Positions 23,430 to 34,588 of a stretch of DNA of 64,000 nt are shown here, piece after piece. Each line of letters opens with the position of its first letter. Position 1 is the first letter of the stretch. Origin of the DNA: Philopedon plagiatum (taxonomy: Eukaryota; Arthropoda; Insecta; Coleoptera; Curculionidae); NCBI GenBank assembly GCA_963971165.1, contig OZ020189.1:121430145-121494144 (forward strand), given 5' to 3'. The notes beneath the pieces are model-generated. The model was given only the letters and a program-made list of their open reading frames with translations. It ran no database searches and was not told the origin of the DNA. The position numbers were made by a program, and so were the translations under genes.

Positions 23430-24090
23430 AATGGCAAAACATTCCTATGAAGGGTGGACAGAGGGGGGTATTGAGGGCGCTAGATACAACCGAAGCATGA
23501 GCGAATGGTTCGACTCAGAATTATTCGAAGACTGGTTTATGTAAATCAATTGTTATTCCTTATTTTAGAAAACTAGGTGGCTCAAAAGTTTTAATAGGAG
23601 ATAATTTAAATAGTCACATCACTATAAATGTCATACAAGAATGTGAGAACAATGACATTAAATTTGTCCTTCTCCCCCCTAACTCGACACACCTGCTTCA
23701 GCCACTGGATGTTGCTTACTTCAGGCCTCTAAAAATGTCCTGGAGAGCAATCTTGGAAAAGTGGAAACTAAAACACCGAGGAGTGATTCCAAAAACAGAG
23801 TTTCCAAGGCTGCTTAAAGAGGCTATCGAAAAGATTGGCTTGAAATCCAAAGAAAATTCCATTGCCGGTTTTAATGCATGCGGAATTGTACCCCCAAATC
23901 CTCAAAAAAGTTTTAAATAAAATTCCAAGGAACGTAAACAACAACAATAATGCAGAAAATGATGACCGCGCATGGACTCACACAATTGTAAAGCACTTGA
24001 AAAATTTGAAAACTACGCCTAATCAGTTGACCAAAAGAGGTAAAAAAATTAACATTGAAGCGGGAAAAAGTTCTTACCAAAGTATTTTCT
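23430..24090 (+). pseudogene. pogo-like transposase, C-terminal half
   Basis: The frame resumes with SYEGWTEGGIEGARYN and WFDSELFEDWF, loses frame near 23545, then reads KVLIGDNLNSH, holding the second catalytic Asp, LLPPNSTHLLQPLDVAYF with the third acidic residue, and AGFNACGIVPPNP. A frameshift near 23910 leads to a polar tail to about 24090. The motif order is that of DDE_1 (pogo/Tigger) transposases. At least two frameshifts make it non-functional. Confidence 0.75.
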
Positions 24091-24399
24091 AAAAACAATA
24101 AATCCAACGTTTTTCAAATCTGCAAGGGATCAGGTAGAATTTTATTTATTTACACTAATTCAGTTAAGGTATACTTACAGTATAACAAATATTTGCATCA
24201 CTTAAGACTCTCTTTTGCTACAGAGTGTACAAACTCTACATTTAATCATATTTCTGTGTTGCGCTTTTCTTGTATATTTTATTGGTATAATTATTTTTTA
24301 TTTTATAAATCGCTTTTAGCTGCTGATTAGTCATAATAAAACAGCAAAATCATATTTTAAGAAGCATGATATCTGACACTTTGGATGGCGTAAAAAATT

Positions 24400-25560
24400 A
24401 AGGGAAGACATGGAAAGGCCAAGAAATATAGATTTATATAAAAAACCACAAAGCAAAATTCTAGTTTCATCTCAAGCTGGTTTTAGAAGAAATCACTCAA
24501 TCAAAACAGCCGTTTAATATGTTATAGAAAACTGGAGAAAATGTTTGAGGCAAAAAGAAAATAGTATTCCAGTGTTTTTAGAATTTAAGAGAGCTTTTCA
24601 AACTATTGATAGGAAAAGATTACTAGATAAACTAAATCAGTAAGGAGTATAGCTTTTAAATGGTTTCAAAATTATTTATTTAATAGAACTCAGAAAACAA
24701 AAATTAATAATGTATTATCTATTAAAAAAAGTAAATAATATTGGAGTGCCACAAGGTAGTAAATTAGGGCTTTTGCTATTTATATTGTATATTAATAATA
24801 TTAATAGATAACTGGTTAAAATGGAATATATTAAAATGAAATGTTCTTAAAACAAAATCTATGTTAATACAAGCAAAAAATAATGCACAAAATGTTGATA
24901 TTGAAATACAGGGTGAAAAATTACAAATTGTAAATACTTTCAAATATTTGGGATTTGGGAGATTCAAAATTAAAATTTACTGATCATTATAATCAAATTG
25001 TGTCAAAGATAGCCACAAAAACTAATTATTTAAAAATAATAAGTTAAAATTTATCATTTTTCTCTAAAAAGACTGTATATAATTCTATTATTTTACCTCA
25101 TTTTTTATACTGTATATTATACACTGCAAATGAAGAAATTTTACAAAATAAAGCAATGAGATTAATTTTGAATGTAGATAAATATACGCCAATCAAATTT
25201 ATGTTAAAAAAATTAAAATGGTTAGATGTAAAGAATTTTATTCTTTTTTACGTTTTTTTTTTATTTTTAAAATTAAAAATAATTTTTTACCAACAAATCA
25301 TCTTTCGGAATTTTTATCGGAAAACTTAGATAATCATCAACATAATAACATAATACAAGAAACAAACAAAATTTGTTTTTAAATAGTGTTTCATGTAATA
25401 TAGAATATAAATCAGTTTTTCATAAAGGGATAATAGAATTTAATAATCTAAACAATTGTATTAAAAATCAATGTAATCTAAGGAAATTAAAAAAGTAATT
25501 GAAAACATATTTGTTTAATAAATAATCAGTGTGAAAGTAATTCAGCTCAAGAGCACACCT
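24400..25560 (+). pseudogene. Decayed LINE reverse transcriptase
   Basis: Across many stops and frameshifts one can read SQAGFRRNHSIKTAV, VFLEFKRAFQTIDR (catalytic Asp region), NIGVPQGSKLGLLLFILYIN and a thumb-like FKYLGFG. The composition has drifted very AT-rich, in line with age. Clade not assigned. Confidence 0.6.
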
Positions 25561-25779
25561 AAGATACTTGATTTAAAAAATTCTAAATTGCTTAATATTA
25601 TTGTTATTGTTCTTCACAAATAAAGAATGCAATAAGTCTAAAAACAAGATGTCGCTGAAATAATTATAACATTACCTTTACAATGTCTTTAATCCAAACT
25701 AACTATAACAGTTCATTACATGGAAACTGACAACAATATACTTAGTTATAAATACACATAATAAAAATACTTAAATAAT

Positions 25780-26580
25780 GGAGAAAAAAAATCAAGTTTA
25801 ACTGATTTAAAATTTAAAAAAAAGAGCTTTATAATTTATTTTATCTGAAGCAATAATTTTTTGACATGTTTTATAAAAACTGGTAATTTCTTAATTTTTC
25901 TAATATTTTGTGAAAGACTGTTGCAAATTAGTATTCCACTATGTAAAAGTCATTTTTTACCAAAATTACTTTTTACTGGCGCAGTTTGATAGTTTATACA
26001 TTGCCTAGTGTTGTGATTATGTATACTCTTTAAGGGGCATGTTAGATTTTTTTCTTTTAAAATAAGAGAATGAATCAAAGTACAAATTTCTAATTTTTAT
26101 ATATATTTTGAGGGTGTAAATATCCTTTGGGTATATATAGATTAATAGTTGGCTCTAATAGCGGTAATTTACGTATACATTTAATAACTTTATTTTGTAA
26201 TTTTTGTAATGGTTTAAAGTTTGATATACCAGCGGAACCCCATATTGAAACCAAATATTTCAATTTGAAATATATCGACGAAAAATATATATTTTCCAAA
26301 TATTTTAAAGGAATATAATATCTAGCCCTATATAAAACAGCTATTAAAGGGGATACAGAATTTATAATATACTGGATATGACATTTCCAATTTAAATTTT
26401 CGTCTAAAACTATGTAATTCTAAAAATTTTGTTGTTTATGAATACCGAATATTTTCATCGTTAAATTTTAACGGACACATGCGAGAATTTACTTTGTTTT
26501 TACTAATAAACCTAAAAGAAGATTTTTTAAAATTTAACGCAAGTTTATATGATTGAAGCCAAGTAATAAGTAATCGCAGG
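25780..26580 (-). pseudogene. Decayed LINE reverse transcriptase C-terminal region
   Basis: The minus strand reads VLDENLNWKCHIQYI, then YLVSIWGSAGISNFKPLQ with QNKVIKCIRKLP in the frame ending at 26090, then NHNTRQCINY in a further frame. This is the thumb and C-terminal part of a jockey/CR1-group LINE. The catalytic core upstream is not seen. It faces the plus-strand LINE relic to its left, tail to tail. Confidence 0.6.
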
Positions 26581-26769
26581 TCATTATTAACATTGACTAC
26601 TTACCTACCTACAAATTCAAATAACATAGGTGCGGTTATGTGGTGAAGACGAACTTAGCTGCTCTATGATTTTGATTTGTCACTTTTGAAATGATTTATT
26701 AAATAAAATGGCAATCTTTTTTATCTAAGACATCCCACGTAGACTTCAAGCCTAAGTACTAACGTACCG

Positions 26770-27380
26770 TTGGCGTCTGAAGAGAGGGGAAATGTAGTCT
26801 CGGATGAAGCTACTTTTCATTTAATTGGCATTGTTAATAGACACAATTATCGTTATTGGTCAGCTGGGAATCCTCACTGGTTCCAGGAAGATCATACTCA
26901 GAGGCCCCAAAAAGTTAATGTCTGGGCGGGCATAGTTGGAAGGCATATTGCAGGACCTTTTTTCATAGATGGTAATTTAAATGGCGAAAAATATCTGGAC
27001 CTCTTCAGGAATCAAATAATTCCTTCTTGCAGAATGATTTTACCGGGTGTAAATAATGGCATTAACGAACAGGTATGGTTCCAGCAAGATGGAGCACCTG
27101 CGCATTATGCAGCAAATGTTAGGCAATACATAAACGAACAATTTCCAGGACGTTGGATAGGTAGAAGGGGTCCTATTGAGTGGCCGGCGCGATCCCCGGA
27201 CTTAAACCCGCTCGACTTTTTTTTGTGGGGACAGTTAAAGAACAAAGTCTACGTTAACCGTCCGAATGACAGAATCTTTAAAAGGCAGAATTAGTGCTGA
27301 AATGCGGGCCATACCAGAAGACTTCCTTTTAAACGTTGTAGACTGGTTCAGGTGGTGAAAAGGGTGGCCATTTTGAACAC
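26770..27380 (+). pseudogene. Mariner-like DD41D transposase, C-terminal part
   Basis: The frame opens just before VVSDEATFHLIG (first catalytic Asp), then RPQKVNVWAGI, VWFQQDGAPAHY (second Asp) and WPARSPDLNPLDFFLWG. Counting from the second Asp to the Asp of NPLD gives 41 residues between them, a DD41D spacing like that of the Rosa group of the Tc1/mariner superfamily. The helix-turn-helix N-terminus is absent. A frameshift near 27285 leads into the normal C-terminus (AEMRAIPEDFLLNVVDWFRW). No clear inverted repeats were found around it. Confidence 0.75.
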
Positions 27381-27539
27381 CTGATCCACTGAAAATGTTT
27401 CAGTTGTTTATTATTCCGATGTTAAGTTGTTTGATTTTCAGGATATTTATTGTTTCACTCATTATTTCGGTTTTAAGTTGTTTAGTATTATAGGTTATTT
27501 ATTTTGTTATTAATAAAGTTTGTTACAAAAACTAACTTA

Positions 27540-29002
27540 AGACTCAAAAATGTCTCTCCGGAACCATAATAATTCATAATATCATAAAGAGAAAAATGCA
27601 TGATTTCAAAAATGTGAGTTTTTGTTTTAGATTTTCAGCTCTTATTATCTTGGGCACGATTGGAGATAGGTGAAAATTATAAACACAATAAATTCATAGA
27701 TTACCCAGTAGAATCCAAATATGCCATAATATGCAGGGTATCCCATTTAAAAAAGCAAAGTTGGTATCCATGGCAACCAAACCGGAAATGACAGAAAAAA
27801 ATTATGCAAGTAGAAATGTGAGGACTGATTTACTGAACAACTTTAAGATTATTTTTTCGTATACGAGATAATTAAAAAGTTACAGGCATTATGCGCGACT
27901 TTTTTGCCACTCTGTATATTATTGTCGTAGTCTCACTATGAAAATCGTTATTTCATGTCGAGCATAGGGGTGTTATGGAAGAAGGAAGAAAGTATATGCT
28001 TTTACCATTGGTCAGATTTGACCTTGCTTCACAATACCTAAGTTCATCACGAAATGACGATTTTTGTCATGAAACTACGATATATCTACACACACCCATG
28101 CACGTATTCTTAACTTTTTTTGAGATCTTATAAATGCCTGAAAAAGACATTTCTAAGGGTACGACGTCGTAAAGACGTGCAGTTTTGTAATAAACGATGT
28201 CTTGAAGACATCTTATATCCAAAGGCGTAAACACGACATATTCAACACGTCCTGTACATCTTGCATAGACATCTTTAGGACGTCGGAAAGATGTTTTTGT
28301 GCTATCTGGGTATAAAACATCCCCCGCAGAATTTTTTAACATATTATTTGTGTCAGACAGTTTTACCTGAGATAAGATTTTACCTAAAAGTGTCTTTTTG
28401 GGGGAAAGTAATTATATCATATAAAAAAATGCAAATTTAGTTAATGGAGATATAGTAAACATTTACCTCAGTTCTTTAGAAAAGCTTCTGCAACTACAAA
28501 ACACATATATCACTCCAACTTTCTTAACCATGTTTTGTCCATATAATTTTAGTCAAAATGAACTTTCTGGGAGTTAAAATAATGCCTTTTAACAAGAAAA
28601 CTAAAAACTTGGATCATGAGACTATAGTAAACAATTGCGGTAAATACTGCTTTTATATATTAAAAAAAAATAAACTAAACATTTCAAAATGCGTAAACAC
28701 TACTTATATTGTAAAGGTGCATATGTACTTACCATTCAAGATCCTTGGGGAAAATAAACATACTTATTTCTTGTCCTTCTAGAGTACTGCATCCGCGAAA
28801 GGCACAACAATTTTCAGGCATATTTTTGCACGACATAGGGTAAACTACCCAATCGTTGGCACCCACCCAGTTATTGGCACTTAGGTTTTTTTAAATATAA
28901 TTAGTTTCTCTGCCCGTTTTTAAGCATTAATTCTACGTATTTTTAGAAACTTGGCAACGTAAGCTAAGTGGAAAATTTTCACCGACGCCATTTCATTCAG
29001 GG
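27540..29002. other. Non-coding; degenerate GACGTC/GATGTC-rich tract
   Basis: There is no gene. From about 28160 to 28300, motifs of the type GACGTC, GATGTC and their complements recur irregularly (ACGACGTCGTAAAGACGT, GATGTCTTGAAGACATC, GGACGTCGG), forming small overlapping palindromes. Other parts are AT-rich. CAGGGTATCCC near 27735 and GCCACTCTGTATA near 27907 look like ends of small DNA transposons. Confidence 0.4.
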
Positions 29003-29189
29003 TAGGGCTGGAAAAAAGCGTGATTTTTCTGTCACAGTTCCGATCTGTGACTGTTCCATGTATATCACTGTAACTAAATCCTGTGATTTTGTCACACCAA
29101 AAAATAAATCGCAATTTGGCTCGGCTCGGTACAACTGCATGCAGCGCTACCGGTTTATTTGTTATTTTACACTCATACAATTACCCAAA

Positions 29190-29343
29190 CTTGAAAATTA
29201 TTGTTCAAGAAAGATATTGTGCTCTTGGAACATCAGTGCCATGCGAGAGGTGTTTCTCCAGTGCAGGAATTTTTTTTAATGAACGTCGAGCATCGCTTTC
29301 ATCGACAAAAACAAAATATTTAATAAGTCTGCACATAAACTCA
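29190..29343 (+). pseudogene. hAT C-terminal dimerisation domain remnant
   Basis: The frame ending at 29373 reads VQERYCALGTSVPCERCFSS, then NERRASLSSTKTKYLISLHI. This is the hATC dimerisation domain (family form IPATS.PSER.FS...ER...L). Nothing upstream of it survives, so it cannot act as a transposase. Confidence 0.75.
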
Positions 29344-29849
29344 AAATATAGTATTTCAAATAGAATAGAATAATAGAATAGAAAGAATTATGCTTTGTTA
29401 CGTTTTTTAGTTCTTATTTATATGAAATATATTTTTCTGTTTATGTTGTTCTAGTTTTTCTTGTTTGTTTTTAATGTTTATTTGTTTTTGTTTAATATAT
29501 TACTGTTTCCTAACTAATATGCAGAAATTCTTTTTTAATACTTAAAACATATTTAAAATAATTAATTGCCCTCAAAAACTGCAATTCAGTACTTACTTGA
29601 CTCCGCCACTCCGCCTGCTCTCGATTATCCTTGAACCGGTGATTGCTCATATTTACTCGACGCCGCCGCGCCGTCGTATCTGTCCCGTCGGCATTTTTCT
29701 AAACGCCACACGTGATCGCAAATCGGGTCATGCCGAGCGTCGCGTTCTAAACGCCACTTGTGTTCGCAAAACACCCTGGCTAAACAGCACACGTTATCGC
29801 AAATAGGATGCCTTTGTGTTCCCGTTGCTCTCTGTTTTCTTGCATAAGT

Positions 29850-29925
29850 AACGTACTCCAGAGGTTAGAGTATCCGCTTATGAACCGAGAGGTCGTGAGT
29901 TGGAGACCATGCTCGGGCGGACTTT
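29850..29925 (+). repeat. tRNA-like (SINE head-like) segment
   Basis: CAGAGGTTAGAG resembles an A box and D-arm, and GAGTTGGAGACC resembles a B box and T-arm, at tRNA-like spacing, with a run of T just after (about 29921-29928) as in Pol III genes. The acceptor stem and anticodon stem do not pair well, so it is not a functional tRNA. It is most likely a decayed tRNA pseudogene or SINE head. Confidence 0.35.
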
Positions 29926-30128
29926 TTTTGAAATTTTTGTCTAAAAAATTAGATCGGCTCTAGAAGGTGTATCGGCAACGAGTTTAGCACTTGTTCCGGT
30001 GCAATTTTTTTTTAATTATTGGTAATCTCATGTACTACTCAAAATCTCAAGCATGGGCAAATATCATAAACCAAGTATCGCCGAGCACATGCGAGAGTAA
30101 CGCGACAACAACTGTGTCCTGTCGCTAA

Positions 30129-30270
30129 TAACCTCTAGCCTAGTTATAAAATAAAAACTCTCGGGTTTGCTCAGTATTAGTTGATCAGCTTTTAATGATA
30201 TAATAAAAAAGAATTCTGAGCAAACCCCAGGATGTTTTATTTTTATTTTATAACTAGGCTGGAGGTTATT
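30129..30270. repeat. Inner inverted repeat (about 50-bp arms)
   Basis: The arms at about 30129-30178 and 30216-30270 share CCTAGTTATAAAATAAAAA and GGGTTTGCTCAG on opposite strands, with a loop of about 35 bp. It sits beside the right arm of the larger foldback and may be a further small insertion or part of that element. Confidence 0.55.
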
Positions 30271-31116
30271 TGCGACAACGTGTGCCGTTTAGCGCGGGTG
30301 TTGTGCGGTCGCAAGTGGCGTTTAGAACCCGACGCTCGGCATGACCCGATTCGCGATCACGTGTGGCGTTTAGAAAAATGCGTCCCGTCGCCCGCAAAGC
30401 GTGGCGTATAAAATGAAAGCGTGATGTATATGCAGTGTTGCCAACGGAAAGGAGTAAAAATATCAGAATAAATGAACAAACTATCAGATCTGAGGATAAA
30501 TTATCAGATTTTTCTTTGTGATTTGATGTGTTTTTGAAAGATAAGCCTACAACGCTTTTTTATGTTAACGTCACAACTATCTAATTTAATTCTAAAAATT
30601 TTAGTTCACTTTACCTTACGTTTTCACCAAAATGCAAAAAAGTGAACAGTAATTTATTCATTAAAGTATTTCCACTTTTATATAAAAAAAAAACACCGTA
30701 AGTATCTTCCTCTGTGTACAAAATTAAAGTGTAAATTAATAAAAATAAAAATAATTTTTGAAGTAAAGGCTTAAAAAAATATAAAAACTTCTAAAATCTC
30801 CTAAATTATGGTAGATTAGATTTCTGATAGTGGCTCTATATCGATTTTCAAATGGAAGTTAAAATTATGGTAGATTTTGATAATTATCAGGCCATTAGAA
30901 ACACTGTGTAGATGTGATCGGTCACCGTTCGGCATCTTCTTGGGATATACCGGACCGAACCCGAGAACAACTTTTAATCGAACCTAGTTGCCAGCGGTGT
31001 CGGTGTCACCCCGTCACTGCTTTTTTAGTCGAAGCGGAGCAGCTCGTGACTGTGACAGCCCCGGAGCTGTGACAAAATCACAAGTTGTGAAATGACACCA
31101 CAGCCCTAATTCAGTG

Positions 31117-31589
31117 TGGTTTTGACTGTTGCAGGTGAAAGTGCATGTGTCTGGCCAAGGTAAGAATTTAGGGATAGAGCCAAGTGGCCTAAAGTTCATC
31201 TAGCCTAATCCCGAAACTCACTTCGTGTCGAATCGGAGATCTTCGTTTCTGCAATTGGCCTAACACTCGAGAAGTTGACAAACAAGGATGTAATTCGCAT
31301 ACTTTCTTTATTGTATTCGTGCCAGTGTATTGTATGGAAAAAATTATTCGGGTTAGTGTGTAGTGACACAGTGGCAAATGATATTACCGCCAAATTTTAA
31401 AGTTTAACGGATTAGTTGCTTGTTAGACTTGTCTCAAGCAGCTTCCCTAGCATCAGCGTCTTTTTAAAGATCTGAAGTGACCTATTATTTGTTTGAGATC
31501 CCATTTGTGTGTTGTGATTACAACAGTATTACAATTTTTTTGCAGATTAATTTGTTTGTTTTAAAGTTTTTTTAAGGTTAGGACTTTAG
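31117..31589. other. No gene recognised; upstream flank of the FLYWCH exon
   Basis: There is no family match. A short AG...GT-bounded segment (about 31138-31161) could be a small upstream exon of the MULE-type gene, but there is no supporting homology. Confidence 0.3.
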
Positions 31590-31977
31590 GAACGGATCCG
31601 CCAGGACATCGTCAAGAGTGCGTTACCCACCACGGATATTTATTTGAAACAAGGCGAACAAGAAATGCTATAAGGTAAAAATCGAACTATGTATTATCCT
31701 ACTATAATTAAAATGGCGTTAGGTAACTTTTAAATATGTATGGCTATTTCTTGCTTCTGTTCTTTAGGTATATGGTCTGTAAAAACAACAGGAAACTAGG
31801 ATGTACGGCATCGGCGAAGATTACAGCAACTGGAGAATTTGCAGTAATGAATGCCCATCACAACCATCCCAGAGAAGAAGGAAACAACCAAGCAGCTGAA
31901 TTTAGAAGGCAGTTGAGAGAAGCCTGCGTCAGAGAACGGGGCACTATAAAAAATATCTACGAGCATGCTGCTACAAG
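31590..31977 (+). pseudogene. MULE-type gene, FLYWCH-domain exons (A and B)
   Basis: Exon A (31590-31674) and exon B (31768-31977) have good acceptors and donors and join in phase. Together they read HHGYLFETRRTRNAIR then YMVCKNNRKLGCTASAKI and AHHNHPREEG. This is a FLYWCH zinc finger, with zinc ligands Cys (MVC), Cys (LGC) and the His pair of HHNHP. FLYWCH fingers are the usual DNA-binding N-terminus of animal MULE transposases and related host proteins. The next exon lies beyond the BEL element at 43267. Confidence 0.75.
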
Positions 31978-32299
31978 GTAAGGAATTGCTTTAAAACGTT
32001 TTGACAACCTTATTGTTTATTAATTTTATTTTTATCATTCTTACTGGTCAAGAACGTCGCATTTTTTTTCCTTGGGGTCATAGGCTGTTTTAGGTAGGGG
32101 CTTGGGCGGCTAAGCCCCCCAAATCCAACTAAGTAGCCTAGCCGCCTATATATAACCCAGGGGCTTCACCCCCCCCCCCCCAAAATAGAGGTTTAGAACC
32201 GCTTATGCTTGAGATAATGTGCACGCAAATTTTTATTTTTTAAATCAAAAAATCTGGCAACGTCTACCCCATCCACATGAATTGTCAAGCCCTACAAAA

Positions 32300-32465
32300 C
32301 AATGAAACATTCGATCTTGGTGGCGTCGCTTTCGAACATGATCTCAGCTGGCACAAACACATTACTTCAGTAGCCAGATCGGCAGCTAAAAAGCTTGGTT
32401 TTCTCTTTTGAGCCACGAAATACTTCTCCCCCTTCCAACTTATACACTCTCTATGTTTCCCAAAT
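32300..32465 (+). pseudogene. LINE reverse transcriptase thumb fragment
   Basis: One frame reads FEHDLSWHKHITSVARSAAK then KLGFLF, a TGA, and ATKYFSPFQLIHSL. This is the stretch just after the catalytic core of CR1/jockey-group LINEs (family style LSWxxH...KLGFLxRxxKYF). It is a short relic lying between exon B of the MULE-type gene and the BEL element; a C-run is present at about 32168-32180. Confidence 0.6.
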
Positions 32466-32549
32466 AAGACCTAAAAAGTATAGCTTGCACTTGTCCCATT
32501 TTCTTTTCTGAATTTTGGATCTTCTTAAATACAAACAACTAAAAACCGC

Positions 32550-32908
32550 TGTTATGTTAAACTCGAAGGACCATATCTCGAACAAAAAGACTAAATTGTA
32601 ACTAACTTGTGTTTTATTAACTTAAAAACTGACCCTATACGAACGGGGGCTTGTTCACGCGGCGTCGACGACGTACCTCGTCCCGCGGTCGATCGTCAAG
32701 CTCCAGGTCTCTTACTTGGTTGTTCGTCACACACACACTGTCTCTAGGCACCCTTCTTGGAACCGTCGCGGATCAGAAGGGCCAATAGGAACGCTCTCTT
32801 TGACTTCTACCGCGTCTAGCTTTCTATAAATAGAATATGTCTTGGATGCACTGAAGTCGTATTTAAATTATATAATATTATTTTAAAATTTAGAACAACG
32901 ACTGAACA
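32550..32908 (-). repeat. BEL/Pao 3' LTR
   Basis: A 359-bp LTR with TG...CA-type ends, flanked by ACCGC on the outer side. On the minus strand the promoter-like TATAAATAG (reverse of about 32825-32833) and downstream sequence match the other LTR. By eye it is identical to the 5' LTR, implying a recent insertion. Confidence 0.9.
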
Positions 32909-32909
32909 T

Positions 32910-32921
32910 AGCCCCCACCTT
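32910..32921 (-). other. Polypurine tract of the BEL element
   Basis: On the minus strand AAGGTGGGGGCTA lies directly before the 3' LTR. This is the expected place and composition for the primer of plus-strand DNA synthesis. Confidence 0.6.
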
Positions 32922-33046
32922 GAAAGAAGTGTTTCAACTAAACTAGGAAATAACATGGTCTGGGGACCAATATACAATTACATAAACAAACTTAAACTAA
33001 GTATACATGGGCACGTGGCCTAAACCCGACATAAACTTGTGCGAAA

Positions 33047-34588
33047 TTATTCATTTATTGGAAGTGGACAAATTTTTACAATCGAACGCTTTATCACTCC
33101 ACTTGAAGTTTTTATGGACACTACCCGTACTGCATTATCATCGCCCGGATGCACTTTTACTACTCTGCCTAGGCGCCATTTGTACGACGGAACGTTATCT
33201 TCGCGCACTAGAACCATAACACCAATATCGATGCTCGACTTACTGGTCTTCCACTTGATGCGTTCTTGCAATTGGGCCAAATATTCCTTTGACCATCTGG
33301 TCCAGAACTGCTGTTTTATTTTCTCCAATTGTTGAAAATGCGTTAAACGATTTGTAGAAATATCTTGGACATCAGGATACGGAATTGACTGAAGGGACCT
33401 TTCAATAAGGAAGTGGGCAGGGGTAAGTACATCGAAATCATTGGGATCTGTGGACATTGGCGTTAGCGGTCTGGAATTAAGTATACCTTCTATTTGTGTA
33501 ATGACAGTATAAAACTGTTCAAACGTTAAAAGTAACCCCGAAGTAACCCTTTTAATGTGATGTTTGGCAGACTTTACACCTGCTTCCCATAACCCACCCT
33601 GATGAGGTGAATAGGCAGTAATAAAGTGCCATTTGATACCGTGATTGAATTCCAACTTTTCAGTCAAAGACTTACTATTAGAAGTCAGAAAGCTATCCAA
33701 TTCCCTCAATTCATTGCTTGCGCCCACAAAATTACGACTATTGTCGCTGTAAACATGAGAGGGCTTTCCGCGCCTAGCAATGAACCGTTGAAATGTTTCC
33801 AAAAATGCCGATGTGCTTAGTTCGGTCACAAGCTCTAAATGAACTGCTTTAACTGTTAGACAAACAAACAAACACAAATAGCATTTCTGGGTTCTACTTC
33901 CTCGACCATTCCTACTTTTGATTAAGAACGGTCCTGCGTAGTCTACGCCTGTGTATAAAAAAGGTGGCTTTGGAGAAACGCGCGCCTCAGGCAAGTTTCC
34001 CATTATGACTTGCGGGATTGTAGGTTTAAACTTAAAACAAACTATACACTCCCGGACAACGCGCTTTGCCAGATTTTTACCTGCTATCGGCCAGTATGTT
34101 TCCCTGACGTGAGCTAACAATGATTGGGGACCGCAATGAAGCAACTTGACGTGTTCGTGCTTCACAATTAGGTAAGTCAACCGATGCTTTGACGACAAAA
34201 CTATAGGATGTTTTTTACCAAAGGAAAAACTGGACTGGTTAAGCCGACCCCCAACTCTAATTGTGTCGTGATCAAGAAAGGGAGTTAAACTGAGAATTTT
34301 ACTTTTTGAACTAACTGTCTCATGCTTTGATAAATCTCTAAATTCTTCGGGAAAGGATTCCTTTTGAGCAATTTTTACAAGAACTTCCATTGAATAATTA
34401 ACTTCCTCCAAAGTTAAGTTGCCCACATCTCTCGCGTCCTTGGAGACCCTGCAATTATGAACAAATCGTATACAATAGGCTGAAACCCGTTTAATTTTAG
34501 TTAACGAAGAAAATTTAGAAAATTGCAAAAAGCTCAATATTTGTTTGGACCAATGTTTGAGTGTTCCTTCGAACTTCAGGCAGCTCAC
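33047..34588 (-). pseudogene. BEL/Pao integrase region of Pol
   Basis: A 513-residue open frame. An HHCC zinc-binding region is read around KHEHVKLLHCGPQSLLAHV and ECIVCFKFK. The catalytic core shows Asp in GVDYAGPF (near 33945), Asp in YSDNSRNFVGA (near 33748) and Glu in HQGGLWEAGV (near 33588). A C-terminal DUF5641-like domain (VREDNVPSYKWRLGRV) follows. The order is that of BEL/Pao integrases, which join element cDNA to the host genome. This frame is out of step by one base with the reverse transcriptase frame; the slip lies around 34515-34588. Confidence 0.9.

Larger units (their letters stand above)
21166..24110 (+). mobile_element. pogo-like DNA transposon, interrupted
   Basis: The left part carries the repeated motif TGGGTAAAATGAATCA (about 21200 and 21555, plus a variant near 21180), probably subterminal repeats. 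A DDE_1-type transposase follows in two pieces separated by about 1 kb of unrelated sequence. The ends are approximate: TACCGTCAAACGGGGT at about 21167 looks like a terminus, but its inverted partner was not found on the right. Confidence 0.6.
29691..30381. mobile_element. Foldback element with 9-bp TSD (MULE-like MITE)
   Basis: Inverted arms of about 115 bp (left about 29691-29808, right about 30268-30381) begin GCATTTTTCTAAACGCCAC. The flanks are perfect 9-bp direct repeats GTCCCGTCG (29682-29690 and 30382-30390). Long TIRs and a 9-bp TSD suggest a Mutator-like non-autonomous element. The left arm contains three tandem variants of CTAAACGCCACACGTGATCG about 45 bp apart. The element has no coding sequence and is GC-rich for this region. 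Confidence 0.7.
29003..31108 (+). mobile_element. Decayed hAT element with TIRs and near-perfect 8-bp TSD
   Basis: The left end TAGGGCTGG starts at 29003 and the right end ACAGCCCTA finishes at 31108. The flanks ATTCAGGG (28995-29002) and ATTCAGTG (31109-31116) match at 7 of 8 positions, as expected for a hAT target duplication. Both ends contain CTGTCACAG/TGTGACA-type subterminal repeats. The only coding trace is a dimerisation-domain fragment near the left end. A secondary insertion (29691-30381) fills the middle. Confidence 0.75.

Noticed and set aside
23540..23575. 28-bp intron in the pogo transposase (GTAAAT...TTTTAG)
   Set aside because: Too short for splicing; a pair of small indels explains the frame change better.
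29850..29925. Functional tRNA gene
   Set aside because: The acceptor and anticodon stems do not form; only box-like segments remain.
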